A DNA stretch of 64,000 nt from contig CAZZZL010000011.1 in the NCBI GenBank assembly GCA_964658655.1, positions 38,886 to 102,885 on the forward strand, given 5' to 3'. Under the pieces are notes generated by a model that did not search any database, was not told the origin of the DNA, and was given only the letters and a program-made list of their open reading frames with translations. This DNA is from G963692885 sp964658655. Its GTDB lineage: Bacteria; Acidobacteriota; Terriglobia; Terriglobales; Acidobacteriaceae. The position numbers and the translations under genes were made by a program. Of the stretch, positions 19,025 to 27,689 are shown one piece after another; the stretch's first letter is position 1, and the number at the start of each line of letters is the position of its first letter.

Positions 19025-20546
19025 GCCCGCGCAGTCTACAGGCGGTCGCAATGTCGACCTGTTAATCCTCGAAGACAACGCGATGGATGTCGAGCTCGCA
19101 CTTGCCCATCTTGGAAAGGCGGGCTTCGGAGTCAATGCTTTTGTTGCTACGACCCGGCAGGAGTTTGTTGATCTTCTTGAGGCCCGTAATTATGACCTGA
19201 TCCTTTCTGACTATGCTCTCCCTGACTTCGATGGCGCGACTGCGCTGCGCATGGCGAAGTCACGTTTTCCCCGCGTGCCAGTCATCGTTGTTTCTGGACG
19301 CCTCGGAGAAGAGATCGCTATCGATACGCTGCACCTCGGAGCGACCGACTATGTTTTGAAGCAGCGCATTGAACGCCTGGTTCCTGCAGTTAAGCGAGCG
19401 CTTGCCGAGGCAGATGAACATGCCACACGGCTCCGCGCCGAGGCGCGTGCACGCGAGAGCGAGGACCGCTTTCAACAGCTCACCAATAACCTGCCGCAGA
19501 TGGTCTGGACCACGGATAACTACGGCAACATCACTTACGCAAACGATGCGTGGCAGCGCGCTATCCCGGCAAACATCAAGCACTGGCGTGATCCATCCAT
19601 CCTGCACCCCGATGATCTGAACCGCTGCGTTGAGGCTGCCAAAGTGGCCGGCCGCACCCGTCAGCCCTTTTCAATAGAGTGCCGGTACCTGCACCAGGGC
19701 GACGGTATCTATCACTGGAGCCTGCTGAGGGCGGTTCCCTTTGACAGCTCTGAAGGCACACCTGCATGGCTGGGTACGGCTACCGATCTGCATGAACAGA
19801 AGCTGCGTGAAGAGTCCTTCCGCACCGCGGAGAAACTCGCCGTCACCGGGCGAATGGCAGCGTCGATTGCGCATGAGATCAACAATCCGCTTGAATCGCT
19901 CATGAACCTGGTTTTTCTTTTGCAGGCAGATCAGCAGATAGCCGGCAATGCTCGCAAGTATCTGGATATGGCTGAGCAGGAACTGGAGCGCGTTTCGCTC
20001 ATCGTCAAGAAGACGCTGCAGTTTTATCGCGAACCCGAGACGGTTTCCCAGGTCGATGCCCTCGAGTTATTTGAAGGCGTGATCCACATGTTCCAGGGTC
20101 GACTGAGTGGCAAGAAGATTCAGATCGAGGCAATCGTACCTGATAAAGTTACGTTTACAGCAGTGTCCGGTGAAATTCGACAGGTCATTGTGAATCTTGT
20201 AGCGAATTCGATTGACGCTGTCGAAACCGAGGGTCGCATCGAACTCCATGCGCGGACATATCTGCAGGAAACCTTCGAGGGCCAGGGCCGGCGTGCGATG
20301 GCTGAGTTGACGGTGACTGACAACGGCATCGGCATTACCCATGAACAGGCGGAACAACTTTTTCAACCCTTCGTTTCAACCAAGGGCGCGCACGGAACGG
20401 GTCTTGGCCTATGGGTATCGCGGGGCCTGGTTGAGAAAAACGGTGGAACACTCCAGCTTGAAACTCGCCGACAGGATGGCGCCTCGACGACAGTCGCCAC
20501 CACCCTTCTGCCGGTGGAAGCTATCGAAGCTGGCGGCGATACTTAG
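19011..20546 (+). CDS. Receiver-PAS-histidine kinase
   Basis: A 511-residue cytosolic protein. An N-terminal receiver (about 15-130; LLILEDNAMDVELA, acceptor Asp in LILSDYALPDFDG) precedes a PAS domain (about 150-265; LPQMVWTTDNYGNITYAN), HisKA with His in SIAHEINNPLESL (about residue 287) and HATPase (to about 500; GTGLGLWVSRGL). The receiver at the front suggests it is switched by phosphate from another kinase, probably the phytochrome two genes upstream. It is the last member of the closely packed run; a 155-base gap follows. Confidence 0.94.
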   Translation: MEVSRPAQSTGGRNVDLLILEDNAMDVELALAHLGKAGFGVNAFVATTRQEFVDLLEARNYDLILSDYALPDFDGATALRMAKSRFPRVPVIVVSGRLGEEIAIDTLHLGATDYVLKQRIERLVPAVKRALAEADEHATRLRAEARARESEDRFQQLTNNLPQMVWTTDNYGNITYANDAWQRAIPANIKHWRDPSILHPDDLNRCVEAAKVAGRTRQPFSIECRYLHQGDGIYHWSLLRAVPFDSSEGTPAWLGTATDLHEQKLREESFRTAEKLAVTGRMAASIAHEINNPLESLMNLVFLLQADQQIAGNARKYLDMAEQELERVSLIVKKTLQFYREPETVSQVDALELFEGVIHMFQGRLSGKKIQIEAIVPDKVTFTAVSGEIRQVIVNLVANSIDAVETEGRIELHARTYLQETFEGQGRRAMAELTVTDNGIGITHEQAEQLFQPFVSTKGAHGTGLGLWVSRGLVEKNGGTLQLETRRQDGASTTVATTLLPVEAIEAGGDT

Positions 20547-20701
20547 CCGCTTGTGACCTTGAGGAAGGTGCGGCCGCGATATTCCGAACATGCCTACGCA
20601 CTTCCTGTGGCATGGTGTATCGTCGTCGAATGTTTGACACAGTAAGCCTGTTGAATTGAATGTTTAATTACACTTTTTAGTTTGAAGGGAAGATTCTGGA
20701 C

Positions 20702-22645
20702 ATGCGGTTGATCAGGCAGGGCGCGATATTCATCGTGCCCGCAACACTTTGCTTTCTTGCCGCGTTATCGGGCATCGCCCAGGATCCCGCACAGCCCCCG
20801 GCTGAAGACTACGTCAAGGCACACTACACAAAGTATGAATACAGGATCCCGATGCGTGACGGGGTCAAGCTGTTTACGTCCGTCTACGTGCCGAAAGACA
20901 TGTCGATCACCTATCCGATCATGATGGATCGCACGCCCTATTCTGTCGCCCCGTATGGTGAAGATCAGTACAAGAAGAGCCTTGGCCCGTCGGACGAATT
21001 TGAGAAGGCCGGTTACATCTTTGTCTACCAGGATGTACGCGGCCGATACGAGTCGGAAGGCGAGTTTATCGAGATGCGTCCGCACATCGATAACAAGTCT
21101 TCCTCGAAGGATGTCGACGACGCCTCAGACATGTATGACTCGGTTGAATATCTTCTGAAGCATTTGCCGGATAACAATGGGAAGGTCGGCATCTGGGGCA
21201 TTTCCTACCCCGGTTTTTACACCTCCGCGAGCATCATCGATTCGCATCCAGCCATCAAGGCAGCCAGTCCCCAGGCGCCGATGACAAATCTTTTTATGGG
21301 CGATGATGCTTATCATGGTGGCGCATTCATGCTCGCGGCCAACTTTGGCTTCTACGCAAATTTCCTTCCGCAGAAGAATCCCATCAGCGCAGTCGATGCT
21401 GAAAAGGTGATCCCGTTCGATGCCGGGACACCGGACGACTACGAGTTTTATCTCAAGGCTGGCGCGACTGAAAACCTGGCCACCCACTATCTCAAGAATG
21501 GGAACTGGCTCTTCAATGACCAGCTCCATCACACCACGTACGACGATTACTGGAAGGCCCGCAACCTTGCCCCGCATATGAAGAATGTTCACTGCGCCGT
21601 GATGGTTGTCGGTGGCTGGTATGACGCTGAGGATCTTTCCGGCCCGTGGAGAACCTGGGAATCCATCGGCAAATTAAACCCTGGAACAGTGGACACCATT
21701 GTCGAGGGGCCGTGGGTGCATGGCGGCTGGGCGCGCTCTGACGGCGATCACCTAGGCGACGCAACCTTCAATGCGAAGACGGGTGAGTATTTTCGGAAGA
21801 ACATCCAGTTTCCGTTTTTCGAGTATTACCTCAAAGGCAAGGGTGACGCGCTGCCGAAAGCTTATATGTTTGAGACCGGCACAAATGTGTGGCGTAAATA
21901 CGACGCGTGGCCGCCGAAGAACGCCGCGACAAAGACGCTTTATTTTCATGCAGACGGCAAGCTCTCCTTCGAGCCGCCGACCGCTGCAGAAGCTTCGGCG
22001 AGCAGGTTCGATGCATATGTAAGTGACCCTGCTCACCCAGTGCCCTTCGTCGATTACACGACGGACACTGTTCCGCAGCGCTACATGGTCGATGACCAGC
22101 GTTTCGCTTCGCGACGTCCGGATGTGCTGGTGTATGAAACCGAACCGCTCGAGGAAGACGTGACCATAGCTGGTCCTATCACGCCGAAGCTAAAGATTGC
22201 ATCGAGCTCGACTGACGCGGATTTTGTCGTGAAGCTGATCGACGTTTATCCGAACGATTATCCGGATGCACCCGAAACCTCGACCGGCAATAAGCGGATA
22301 CTGAGTGCTCCTCCGCTGCATATGGGCGGCTATCAGCAATTGCTGCGCGGCGAACCCATGCGTGCAAAGTTTCGCGAAAGTTGGGAGAAGCCTTCAGCCT
22401 TGAAGCCTGGCGAGACGACCGAGGTCGACTTCAGCATGCCTGACCTCGACCACACTTTCCGGCAGGGCCATCGCATCATGGTGCAGGTGCAGAGCTCCTG
22501 GTTTCCGCTCGTCGATCGAAACCCACAGACTTTTGTCGATATCCCGCATGCCCTCCCGAAAGATTTTGTAAAGGCTACAGAACAGATCTATCGCGCACCA
22601 GATGCGGCTTCCGGCGTGGACGTGATGGTCGTGCCGCAGCCGTAG
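20702..22645 (+). CDS. Exported CocE/NonD-family alpha/beta hydrolase
   Basis: A 647-residue protein with a signal peptide (about 1-26, ending near SGIAQ). The alpha/beta-hydrolase core (about 45-365) has the nucleophile elbow GISYPG (Ser near residue 167), the Asp in GGWYDAED and the His in GPWVHGGW, completing a catalytic triad. A C-terminal jelly-roll X-Pro dipeptidyl-peptidase domain follows (about 400-640). Family members cleave acyl esters, beta-lactam side chains or peptides; the substrate here cannot be told. It stands alone 155 bases after the kinase gene, with a possible TTGACA -35 element at 20634-20639. Confidence 0.93.
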   Translation: MRLIRQGAIFIVPATLCFLAALSGIAQDPAQPPAEDYVKAHYTKYEYRIPMRDGVKLFTSVYVPKDMSITYPIMMDRTPYSVAPYGEDQYKKSLGPSDEFEKAGYIFVYQDVRGRYESEGEFIEMRPHIDNKSSSKDVDDASDMYDSVEYLLKHLPDNNGKVGIWGISYPGFYTSASIIDSHPAIKAASPQAPMTNLFMGDDAYHGGAFMLAANFGFYANFLPQKNPISAVDAEKVIPFDAGTPDDYEFYLKAGATENLATHYLKNGNWLFNDQLHHTTYDDYWKARNLAPHMKNVHCAVMVVGGWYDAEDLSGPWRTWESIGKLNPGTVDTIVEGPWVHGGWARSDGDHLGDATFNAKTGEYFRKNIQFPFFEYYLKGKGDALPKAYMFETGTNVWRKYDAWPPKNAATKTLYFHADGKLSFEPPTAAEASASRFDAYVSDPAHPVPFVDYTTDTVPQRYMVDDQRFASRRPDVLVYETEPLEEDVTIAGPITPKLKIASSSTDADFVVKLIDVYPNDYPDAPETSTGNKRILSAPPLHMGGYQQLLRGEPMRAKFRESWEKPSALKPGETTEVDFSMPDLDHTFRQGHRIMVQVQSSWFPLVDRNPQTFVDIPHALPKDFVKATEQIYRAPDAASGVDVMVVPQP

Positions 22646-22734
22646 CCGGGCCCGCCCCGAAAGGCGTCTGCCACAAAATGCGCATGGTGCCGTACTATAA
22701 ACGGTTGCCATTCTATTTGGGCGGCAGGCGACGC

Positions 22735-23556
22735 ATGAAGACGCTGAACGAAGGAAGTATACACTTGCAGCAAAAGTCACAACGAGCGTGCAGTGCGTTT
22801 GGCCTCACAGACAGGGGCCGCGTCCGCAGCGGAAACGAAGACTCATTTTTGTGCCACGAAGACGAAGGCATCTTCGTTGTGTGCGACGGCATGGGCGGGG
22901 CTGCTGCGGGAGAGATCGCGAGCCGCCTGGCCTCGGAAAACGCACACGCCGCCCTGCTTGAATCGGGCGACGAGTCAGACGACGCGACGCGCGACCAGTC
23001 CGGGAGCACAATTTCCAGTGCCGACACGCGCTTCTCGGAAGAGGACATGCGCTCCGCCGTGGCCGCTGCCAACTCTGCTGTCTTCAGCCGTGCCGGCAGT
23101 GACCGTCGTCTGGAGGGCATGGGTACTACCCTCGTGATGCTTGCCTTGACCGACAATCGCGCCATGATCGCGCATGTAGGAGACAGTCGCTGTTACCTGT
23201 TACGAGGTGGAAGGCTGCAGCGTCTAACAGCTGACCACTCGCTGGTTGAAGAGCAAGTGCGACTCGGGCAGATTACGCGCAGGCAGGCAGAGCGTTCTGC
23301 ACTCCAGCACGTCATCACTCGGGCCATTGGCACCGCCGCCGACGTCATGCCTGATGTCCTCGCGACGGATGCGCTTCCCGGCGACATTTTTCTGCTGGCG
23401 TCCGACGGTCTCACCAAGGAATTGAAAGAAGAGGAAGTAGCCGCGCTGCTCGGTCGCAGCGCGTCAGAGCAGTCATTAGCGCAGGGTCTGGTGCAGGCCG
23501 CAAACCTTGCCGGTGGTCGCGACAATATCACTTGTATCGTCGTGCGGGTGCTGTGA
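22735..23556 (+). CDS. PP2C-family Ser/Thr protein phosphatase
   Basis: About 273 residues from the ATG at 22735; an earlier frame start at 22678 is less likely. All PP2C motifs are visible: DRGRVRSGNEDSF, VCDGMGGAAAGE (metal-binding Asp and Gly), GMGTTLV, AHVGDSRCYLLR, ITRAIGT, LASDGLT and GGRDNIT. It is a metal-dependent phosphatase of the PrpC/Stp1 type that usually opposes PknB-like kinases; the window's only such kinase is at 5559-8081, far away. The stop overlaps the next start (TGATG), so it is cotranscribed with the dehydrogenase. Confidence 0.94.
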   Translation: MKTLNEGSIHLQQKSQRACSAFGLTDRGRVRSGNEDSFLCHEDEGIFVVCDGMGGAAAGEIASRLASENAHAALLESGDESDDATRDQSGSTISSADTRFSEEDMRSAVAAANSAVFSRAGSDRRLEGMGTTLVMLALTDNRAMIAHVGDSRCYLLRGGRLQRLTADHSLVEEQVRLGQITRRQAERSALQHVITRAIGTAADVMPDVLATDALPGDIFLLASDGLTKELKEEEVAALLGRSASEQSLAQGLVQAANLAGGRDNITCIVVRVL

Positions 23557-24404
23557 TGGCAATTGAAAAGATTGGTGTGATCGGCGCCGGAACCATGGGT
23601 AATGGCATCGCGCATGTCTTTGCAAAAAGCGGCTTCACCGTTGTGCTCTGCGAGGTGAATGACCAGGCGCTCGAGCGGGGGCTCGCGTCAATCCGCACCA
23701 ACCTGGAGCGTGAAGTTGCCAAAGGCAAACTGACAGAGATCGGACGGACCGACGCACTCGCGCGCATTCACGGAGTGCTCAAGCGCACGGCACTCGCCGA
23801 GTGTGAGTTAATCGTCGAGGCTGCTACCGAGCGCTTTGAAATCAAGCGTGAGATTTTCCGCGAACTTGATTCCATCACCCCGCCTGAAACGATCCTGGCT
23901 TCGAATACCTCTTCGCTTTCCATCACGCGGCTGGCGGCGCAGACCAGTCGCCCCGACCATGTGATCGGCATGCATTTCTTCAACCCGGTCCCGGTCATGA
24001 CATTGGTGGAAGTCATTCGCGGGTTGCAGACATCACAGGAGACGTTCGACCGCGTGAAGTCTCTCGCTGAACGCCTCGGCAAAGTACCGGTCGAGGTCAA
24101 TGATGCTGCCGGCTTTGTCTCCAACCGCGTGCTGATGCCGATGCTGAACGAGGCCATGTTTGCAGTGATGGAAGGTGTCGCAACCGCCGAGGCGGTGGAC
24201 CAGGTCTTCCGGCTGGGTATGGCGCACCCGATGGGGCCTCTCACGCTGGCCGATTTCATCGGTCTCGACGTCTGCCTCGACATCATGCGCGTGCTCGAAG
24301 AGGGAATCGGCGATCCCAAGTATCGTCCCTGTCCGCTGCTCATCCGCATGGTGGATGCGGGCTGGCTGGGGCGAAAATCCGGCCGCGGTTTCTATACCTA
24401 CTAG
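23556..24404 (+). CDS. 3-hydroxybutyryl-CoA dehydrogenase
   Basis: 282 residues, the usual length for the short monofunctional family. The Rossmann motif GAGTMGNGIA is at the N-terminus. Conserved catalytic elements follow: SNTSSLSIT, the His in GMHFFNPVPVM, the Asn in NDAAGFVSNRV and the Asp-rich LADFIGLDVCLDI. It interconverts 3-hydroxyacyl-CoA and 3-oxoacyl-CoA with NAD(P) in beta-oxidation or butanoate metabolism. No thiolase or crotonase lies nearby, so pathway placement is open. It begins within the PP2C stop codon. Confidence 0.95.
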   Translation: MAIEKIGVIGAGTMGNGIAHVFAKSGFTVVLCEVNDQALERGLASIRTNLEREVAKGKLTEIGRTDALARIHGVLKRTALAECELIVEAATERFEIKREIFRELDSITPPETILASNTSSLSITRLAAQTSRPDHVIGMHFFNPVPVMTLVEVIRGLQTSQETFDRVKSLAERLGKVPVEVNDAAGFVSNRVLMPMLNEAMFAVMEGVATAEAVDQVFRLGMAHPMGPLTLADFIGLDVCLDIMRVLEEGIGDPKYRPCPLLIRMVDAGWLGRKSGRGFYTY

Positions 24405-24424
24405 CTAACTTTTTGCGGGATGAA

Positions 24425-25342
24425 ATGTGCGGTCGGTCTTACCATGAGTCCATGGAAGATCTGGCCGAGCGTGCCATCGCTGCAACCGTAGAGGTGGCTG
24501 CGCGATATGGCCTTGAGGGCCTGTCTCCACAGCTGCTTAAAGACGGAAGTAACGCCATGATCCACCTGGCGCCGGCACCCGTCGTCGCCCGCGTACCATC
24601 GACCAGCGCCTGGCTGCGTCAGCCATCGGAGAAATGGCTGAAACGCGATCTCGACCTGGCAACCTGGCTCTCTGCGCAGGGAGCCGCTGTCGTCCCGCCG
24701 TCCCGGGAGCTGCCACCGGGCCCGCATCTCTCTTCTAAAGCAACGGGATCGATGGCGATGACATTTTGGACTTTTGTCGAGGACGATCGCACCCAGCCGG
24801 CGTCCGATGAAGAGGCCGCTGTCGCGCTGGGTGAACTGCATGCTGCCATGCGCAGCTATCCGGGTGATCTGCCTTTCCTTGGCCCGCTGCTGGAAGAGTT
24901 GCCGCACTGGCTGCACTGGCTCGCACAGCATCACGCCGTTTCGGGCGCGGATCTGATCGCCCTGCGCCAGGCGCATTGGTCGCTCGCGCCGGCTCTCCAG
25001 CACGGAGATACGCGGATTCAGCCCTTGCATGGCGACGCCCATGCCGGCAACCTGCTGCGCACCCGCGATGGTCTTTTGTGGACGGATTTTGAAGATGCCT
25101 GCACCGGCCCCGTTGCATGGGATGTAGCCATCCTGCTGTCGCGAACGCCATCAGCTGGCGACGAGGTACTGCAAAGCTACCCATGTGCGCCGTCTTGGGA
25201 TGAACTCGCGCCGTTCGTCCGGGCGCGCGCACTGGAAGCTGTCGTCTACCAGCAGGTGCTGGCCGTCCGCTTTCCCCATCGCGCAGGAGAAATGGCGCAG
25301 GCCATGGCTGCATGGCATCGTACCTGGGAAAGCGTTGGCTGA
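24425..25342 (+). CDS. Aminoglycoside phosphotransferase/choline kinase-fold protein
   Basis: About 305 residues; ATG at 24425 (behind GCGGGA) or 24452 are both possible starts. The fold signatures are the catalytic HGDAHAGNLL and the metal-binding DFEDACTGPVAWD. This APH group phosphorylates small-molecule hydroxyls; genomic members are usually metabolic and need not confer antibiotic resistance. It follows the dehydrogenase gene by 20 bases and is probably in the same transcript. Substrate unknown. Confidence 0.85.
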   Translation: MCGRSYHESMEDLAERAIAATVEVAARYGLEGLSPQLLKDGSNAMIHLAPAPVVARVPSTSAWLRQPSEKWLKRDLDLATWLSAQGAAVVPPSRELPPGPHLSSKATGSMAMTFWTFVEDDRTQPASDEEAAVALGELHAAMRSYPGDLPFLGPLLEELPHWLHWLAQHHAVSGADLIALRQAHWSLAPALQHGDTRIQPLHGDAHAGNLLRTRDGLLWTDFEDACTGPVAWDVAILLSRTPSAGDEVLQSYPCAPSWDELAPFVRARALEAVVYQQVLAVRFPHRAGEMAQAMAAWHRTWESVG

Positions 25343-25483
25343 ATTTTTAAATTTGTTACTGGCCTGCCGTCATTCCCGGATTGCCACCAGGAATCATGCC
25401 TGGTTCCAACCTGGGATCGCACCCGATTTTGCACCGCACCAGGGGCAGCAATCCACAAGCATCAGCGGTATGCTGTGAAGATG

Positions 25484-26446
25484 ATGCGCATGACAGTTCT
25501 GGCTTCAGGCTCCAAGGGGAACAGCACCCTTGTCTCGAGCAGCCGAACCAAGATACTGGTCGACGCGGGTCTCTCCTGCCGCGAACTGCTCAAACGTATG
25601 CAGGTCGCCGGCGAAGATCCGTCCACTGTCGATGCCATCCTGATCACTCATGAGCATCAGGACCACATCCAGGGCGTTGCTGTGCTGGCGCGCAAGCTGG
25701 GAATCCCTGTCTATTTCACTGAGGCTACGCATCGCGCCTGGACCCGCTGGATGACCCCGCAGAAGCGTGTGACCTACGCTGAATGGCTGGAGCAACGCAG
25801 GCGCGAAGCTGCCGAGCGGCAGGCGGAAGATGCAGATGCGCTTGCAGACCATCTTTCACCCGCGGCCGGTGCCGATCTCTGTGACGATACTGATTCAGCC
25901 GGTGACGCGGCCCACGGAACCGCCGCGGCCAGAAATCCCGCAGCACTGCCGTCTGTCCAGTTTTTCGCCGCCGGCCGGGACTTTTCCATTGGCGATATCG
26001 CCGTCACACCGTTCACCATTCCGCATGATGCCGCTGACCCCGTAGGGTTTGTGTTTGCCGCGGAAGGCGTCAGGATTGGCATCGCGACTGACCTCGGCTA
26101 CATGCCGCCGAATGCGAAACTGGCGCTGCGCGGATGCGATGTACTGATGCTCGAATCGAACCACGACCTGGAAATGTTGCGCGATGGTCCATATCCCTGG
26201 TCCGTCAAGCAGAGAGTGATGTCGCGGGTGGGGCATCTCTCCAACAATGCAGCTGCTGAATTCCTTGAAAAGAACTATGACGGCACAGCCGCCTACGTTG
26301 TACTTGCGCACTTGTCCCAAAGTAACAATCTGCCTGAACTCGCCCGGTTGGCGGCAGAACGTGCACTTTGTGACCGGATGAGCCTGCTGGCAAACAAATT
26401 GCTCCTTGCGGAACAGCATCGGCCACTCGAACCTATCTTGTTGTGA
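25484..26446 (+). CDS. YycJ/WalJ-type metallo-beta-lactamase-fold hydrolase
   Basis: About 320 residues; ATGs at 25481, 25484 and 25490 cannot be separated firmly. The N-terminus (VLASGSKGNS) and the metal site HEHQDH, plus DLGY and the later ESNHD and HLS residues, place it in the YycJ group of MBL nucleases/phosphodiesterases. Between the core strands (about residues 100-160) there is an extra Ala/Asp-rich, low-complexity segment not usual for the family, which lengthens it beyond the typical 255-265 residues. Cellular role unknown; Bacillus YycJ is linked to cell division and DNA repair. Confidence 0.9.
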   Translation: MRMTVLASGSKGNSTLVSSSRTKILVDAGLSCRELLKRMQVAGEDPSTVDAILITHEHQDHIQGVAVLARKLGIPVYFTEATHRAWTRWMTPQKRVTYAEWLEQRRREAAERQAEDADALADHLSPAAGADLCDDTDSAGDAAHGTAAARNPAALPSVQFFAAGRDFSIGDIAVTPFTIPHDAADPVGFVFAAEGVRIGIATDLGYMPPNAKLALRGCDVLMLESNHDLEMLRDGPYPWSVKQRVMSRVGHLSNNAAAEFLEKNYDGTAAYVVLAHLSQSNNLPELARLAAERALCDRMSLLANKLLLAEQHRPLEPILL

Positions 26447-26558
26447 TGGTTGGGGTTGGATACCTTATGCACAATTTGTGTTGCAAAAAACAGGTGTTTT
26501 TAGGAGAATCCGGCTGGCGGCTAGAGCATCCTATTGTTACGATAGAGTTACGCGGGTG

Positions 26559-27032
26559 ATGCGAGTGCAAACGACAACAAAAAATACAAATTGCACAGAC
26601 CAGGTTGTGGGCGATATCTTGTCCAGCTGGCGCTATGACATTTCCGGGATTTCGCGGAGCATGCGTGGCGACTATGAAATGCACCTGTCCAGTTGCCCCC
26701 ACTGCCTTTCCCGGCAGCGGCTTCATCGGACCATCGATGTCGTTCTGATTGGCTTGAGCACAATTTCGACGGCGGCCTTTCTACTGGCCCTCGCGATTAT
26801 CCACCGAGTCGAATTCCTGCAGAAGTGGGCTCTGATGAATTTCCACCTCTGGCAGCGCGACATCGTGCTGACAATGCAGGCGGCAGCAGTAGCAGGGCTC
26901 CTGGTTTCGCTCATGACTTGGATTCTGGTTGCAATTGCGACTCCCGCTCCTGTCTACCTTACTGATATGGCGTTGTCCTCAGCGCGCGGGTATCAGGATG
27001 GTCACACCAAGCGTTCGCGTAAGGCTGCCTAG
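26559..27032 (+). CDS. Small membrane protein with zf-HC2-like zinc motif
   Basis: 157 residues from ATG 26559. The N-terminal part carries HLSSCPHC, the HxxxCxxC pattern of zinc-binding anti-sigma domains (zf-HC2). It is followed by two hydrophobic helices (about 73-97 and 113-137). This is the layout of membrane anti-sigma factors, but no sigma-factor gene is adjacent. It could be an orphan anti-sigma protein or a protein that uses the same module for other contacts. The downstream HD-protein gene starts 46 bases later. Confidence 0.75.
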   Translation: MRVQTTTKNTNCTDQVVGDILSSWRYDISGISRSMRGDYEMHLSSCPHCLSRQRLHRTIDVVLIGLSTISTAAFLLALAIIHRVEFLQKWALMNFHLWQRDIVLTMQAAAVAGLLVSLMTWILVAIATPAPVYLTDMALSSARGYQDGHTKRSRKAA

Positions 27033-27077
27033 GTCAAACCGCTGCCAACAGCTGATCAGGCGAATTATCGTTCCCGA

Positions 27078-27659
27078 TTGCGGGAGTATCTAGCCCAGAA
27101 CGCCAATCCACCACACAAATTCGGCCACCAGCCTCGGCTATACCGACTAGCCGCCCTGATAGGATCGGGCACCGTCTTTGACGACGACGTCGTTTACGCT
27201 GCAGCGTGGCTACATGATCTTGGCGTCTTTATCGGCCACCGGCCGGACGATCCTGGTCTGCTGCGAAGCTGGGACCATGTCGTCTACACAACAGGTAAAG
27301 CGCCGGAACTGCTCACCTCGATGGGATTTCCAGCAGGAAAGATACCGGCTGTGCTGGATGTCATCCGCACCCATCAGCCCCACGATGATCCGCAGACGAT
27401 CGAGGGTGTGCTGGTGCGCGACGCCGATATCCTGGAGCAGCTGGGAGCTATCGGCATTCTGAGAACGGCCTCCAAGCTGGGCAGTGATGACCGCTTCCGG
27501 CTTTTTGCAGACGCTGAGAAATCGCTCAGGCGCGCACTGGCAGAACTTCCGGGCAGCATTCGGCTGGATGCGACGCGCCGGCTGGCCCAGCCTAGGATCG
27601 CCGCGCTGGAGGCATTCCTGGCCGCGCTCGAAAACGAGGCGCAGGGCGAACTCGGCTGA
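27078..27659 (+). CDS. HD-domain phosphohydrolase
   Basis: 193 residues from a TTG start; no in-frame ATG exists between the upstream stop (27030-27032) and the conserved region. The HD metal site is seen as His in FGHQPRLYRLA, HD in AAWLHDLG, and further His/Asp residues in RTHQPHDDP and VRDADILEQLG. The size and motifs match small HD hydrolases that act on nucleotides or phosphate esters. It ends 31 bases before the convergent pyrD gene. Confidence 0.85.
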   Translation: MREYLAQNANPPHKFGHQPRLYRLAALIGSGTVFDDDVVYAAAWLHDLGVFIGHRPDDPGLLRSWDHVVYTTGKAPELLTSMGFPAGKIPAVLDVIRTHQPHDDPQTIEGVLVRDADILEQLGAIGILRTASKLGSDDRFRLFADAEKSLRRALAELPGSIRLDATRRLAQPRIAALEAFLAALENEAQGELG

Positions 27660-27689
27660 ACCATTCAGCTCGCCATCATTCGAAACTTC

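Noticed and set aside
24401..25042. Minus-strand open frame over the phosphotransferase gene
   Set aside because: The plus strand has the HGDAHAGN and DFED motifs; the minus frame matches nothing known to me.
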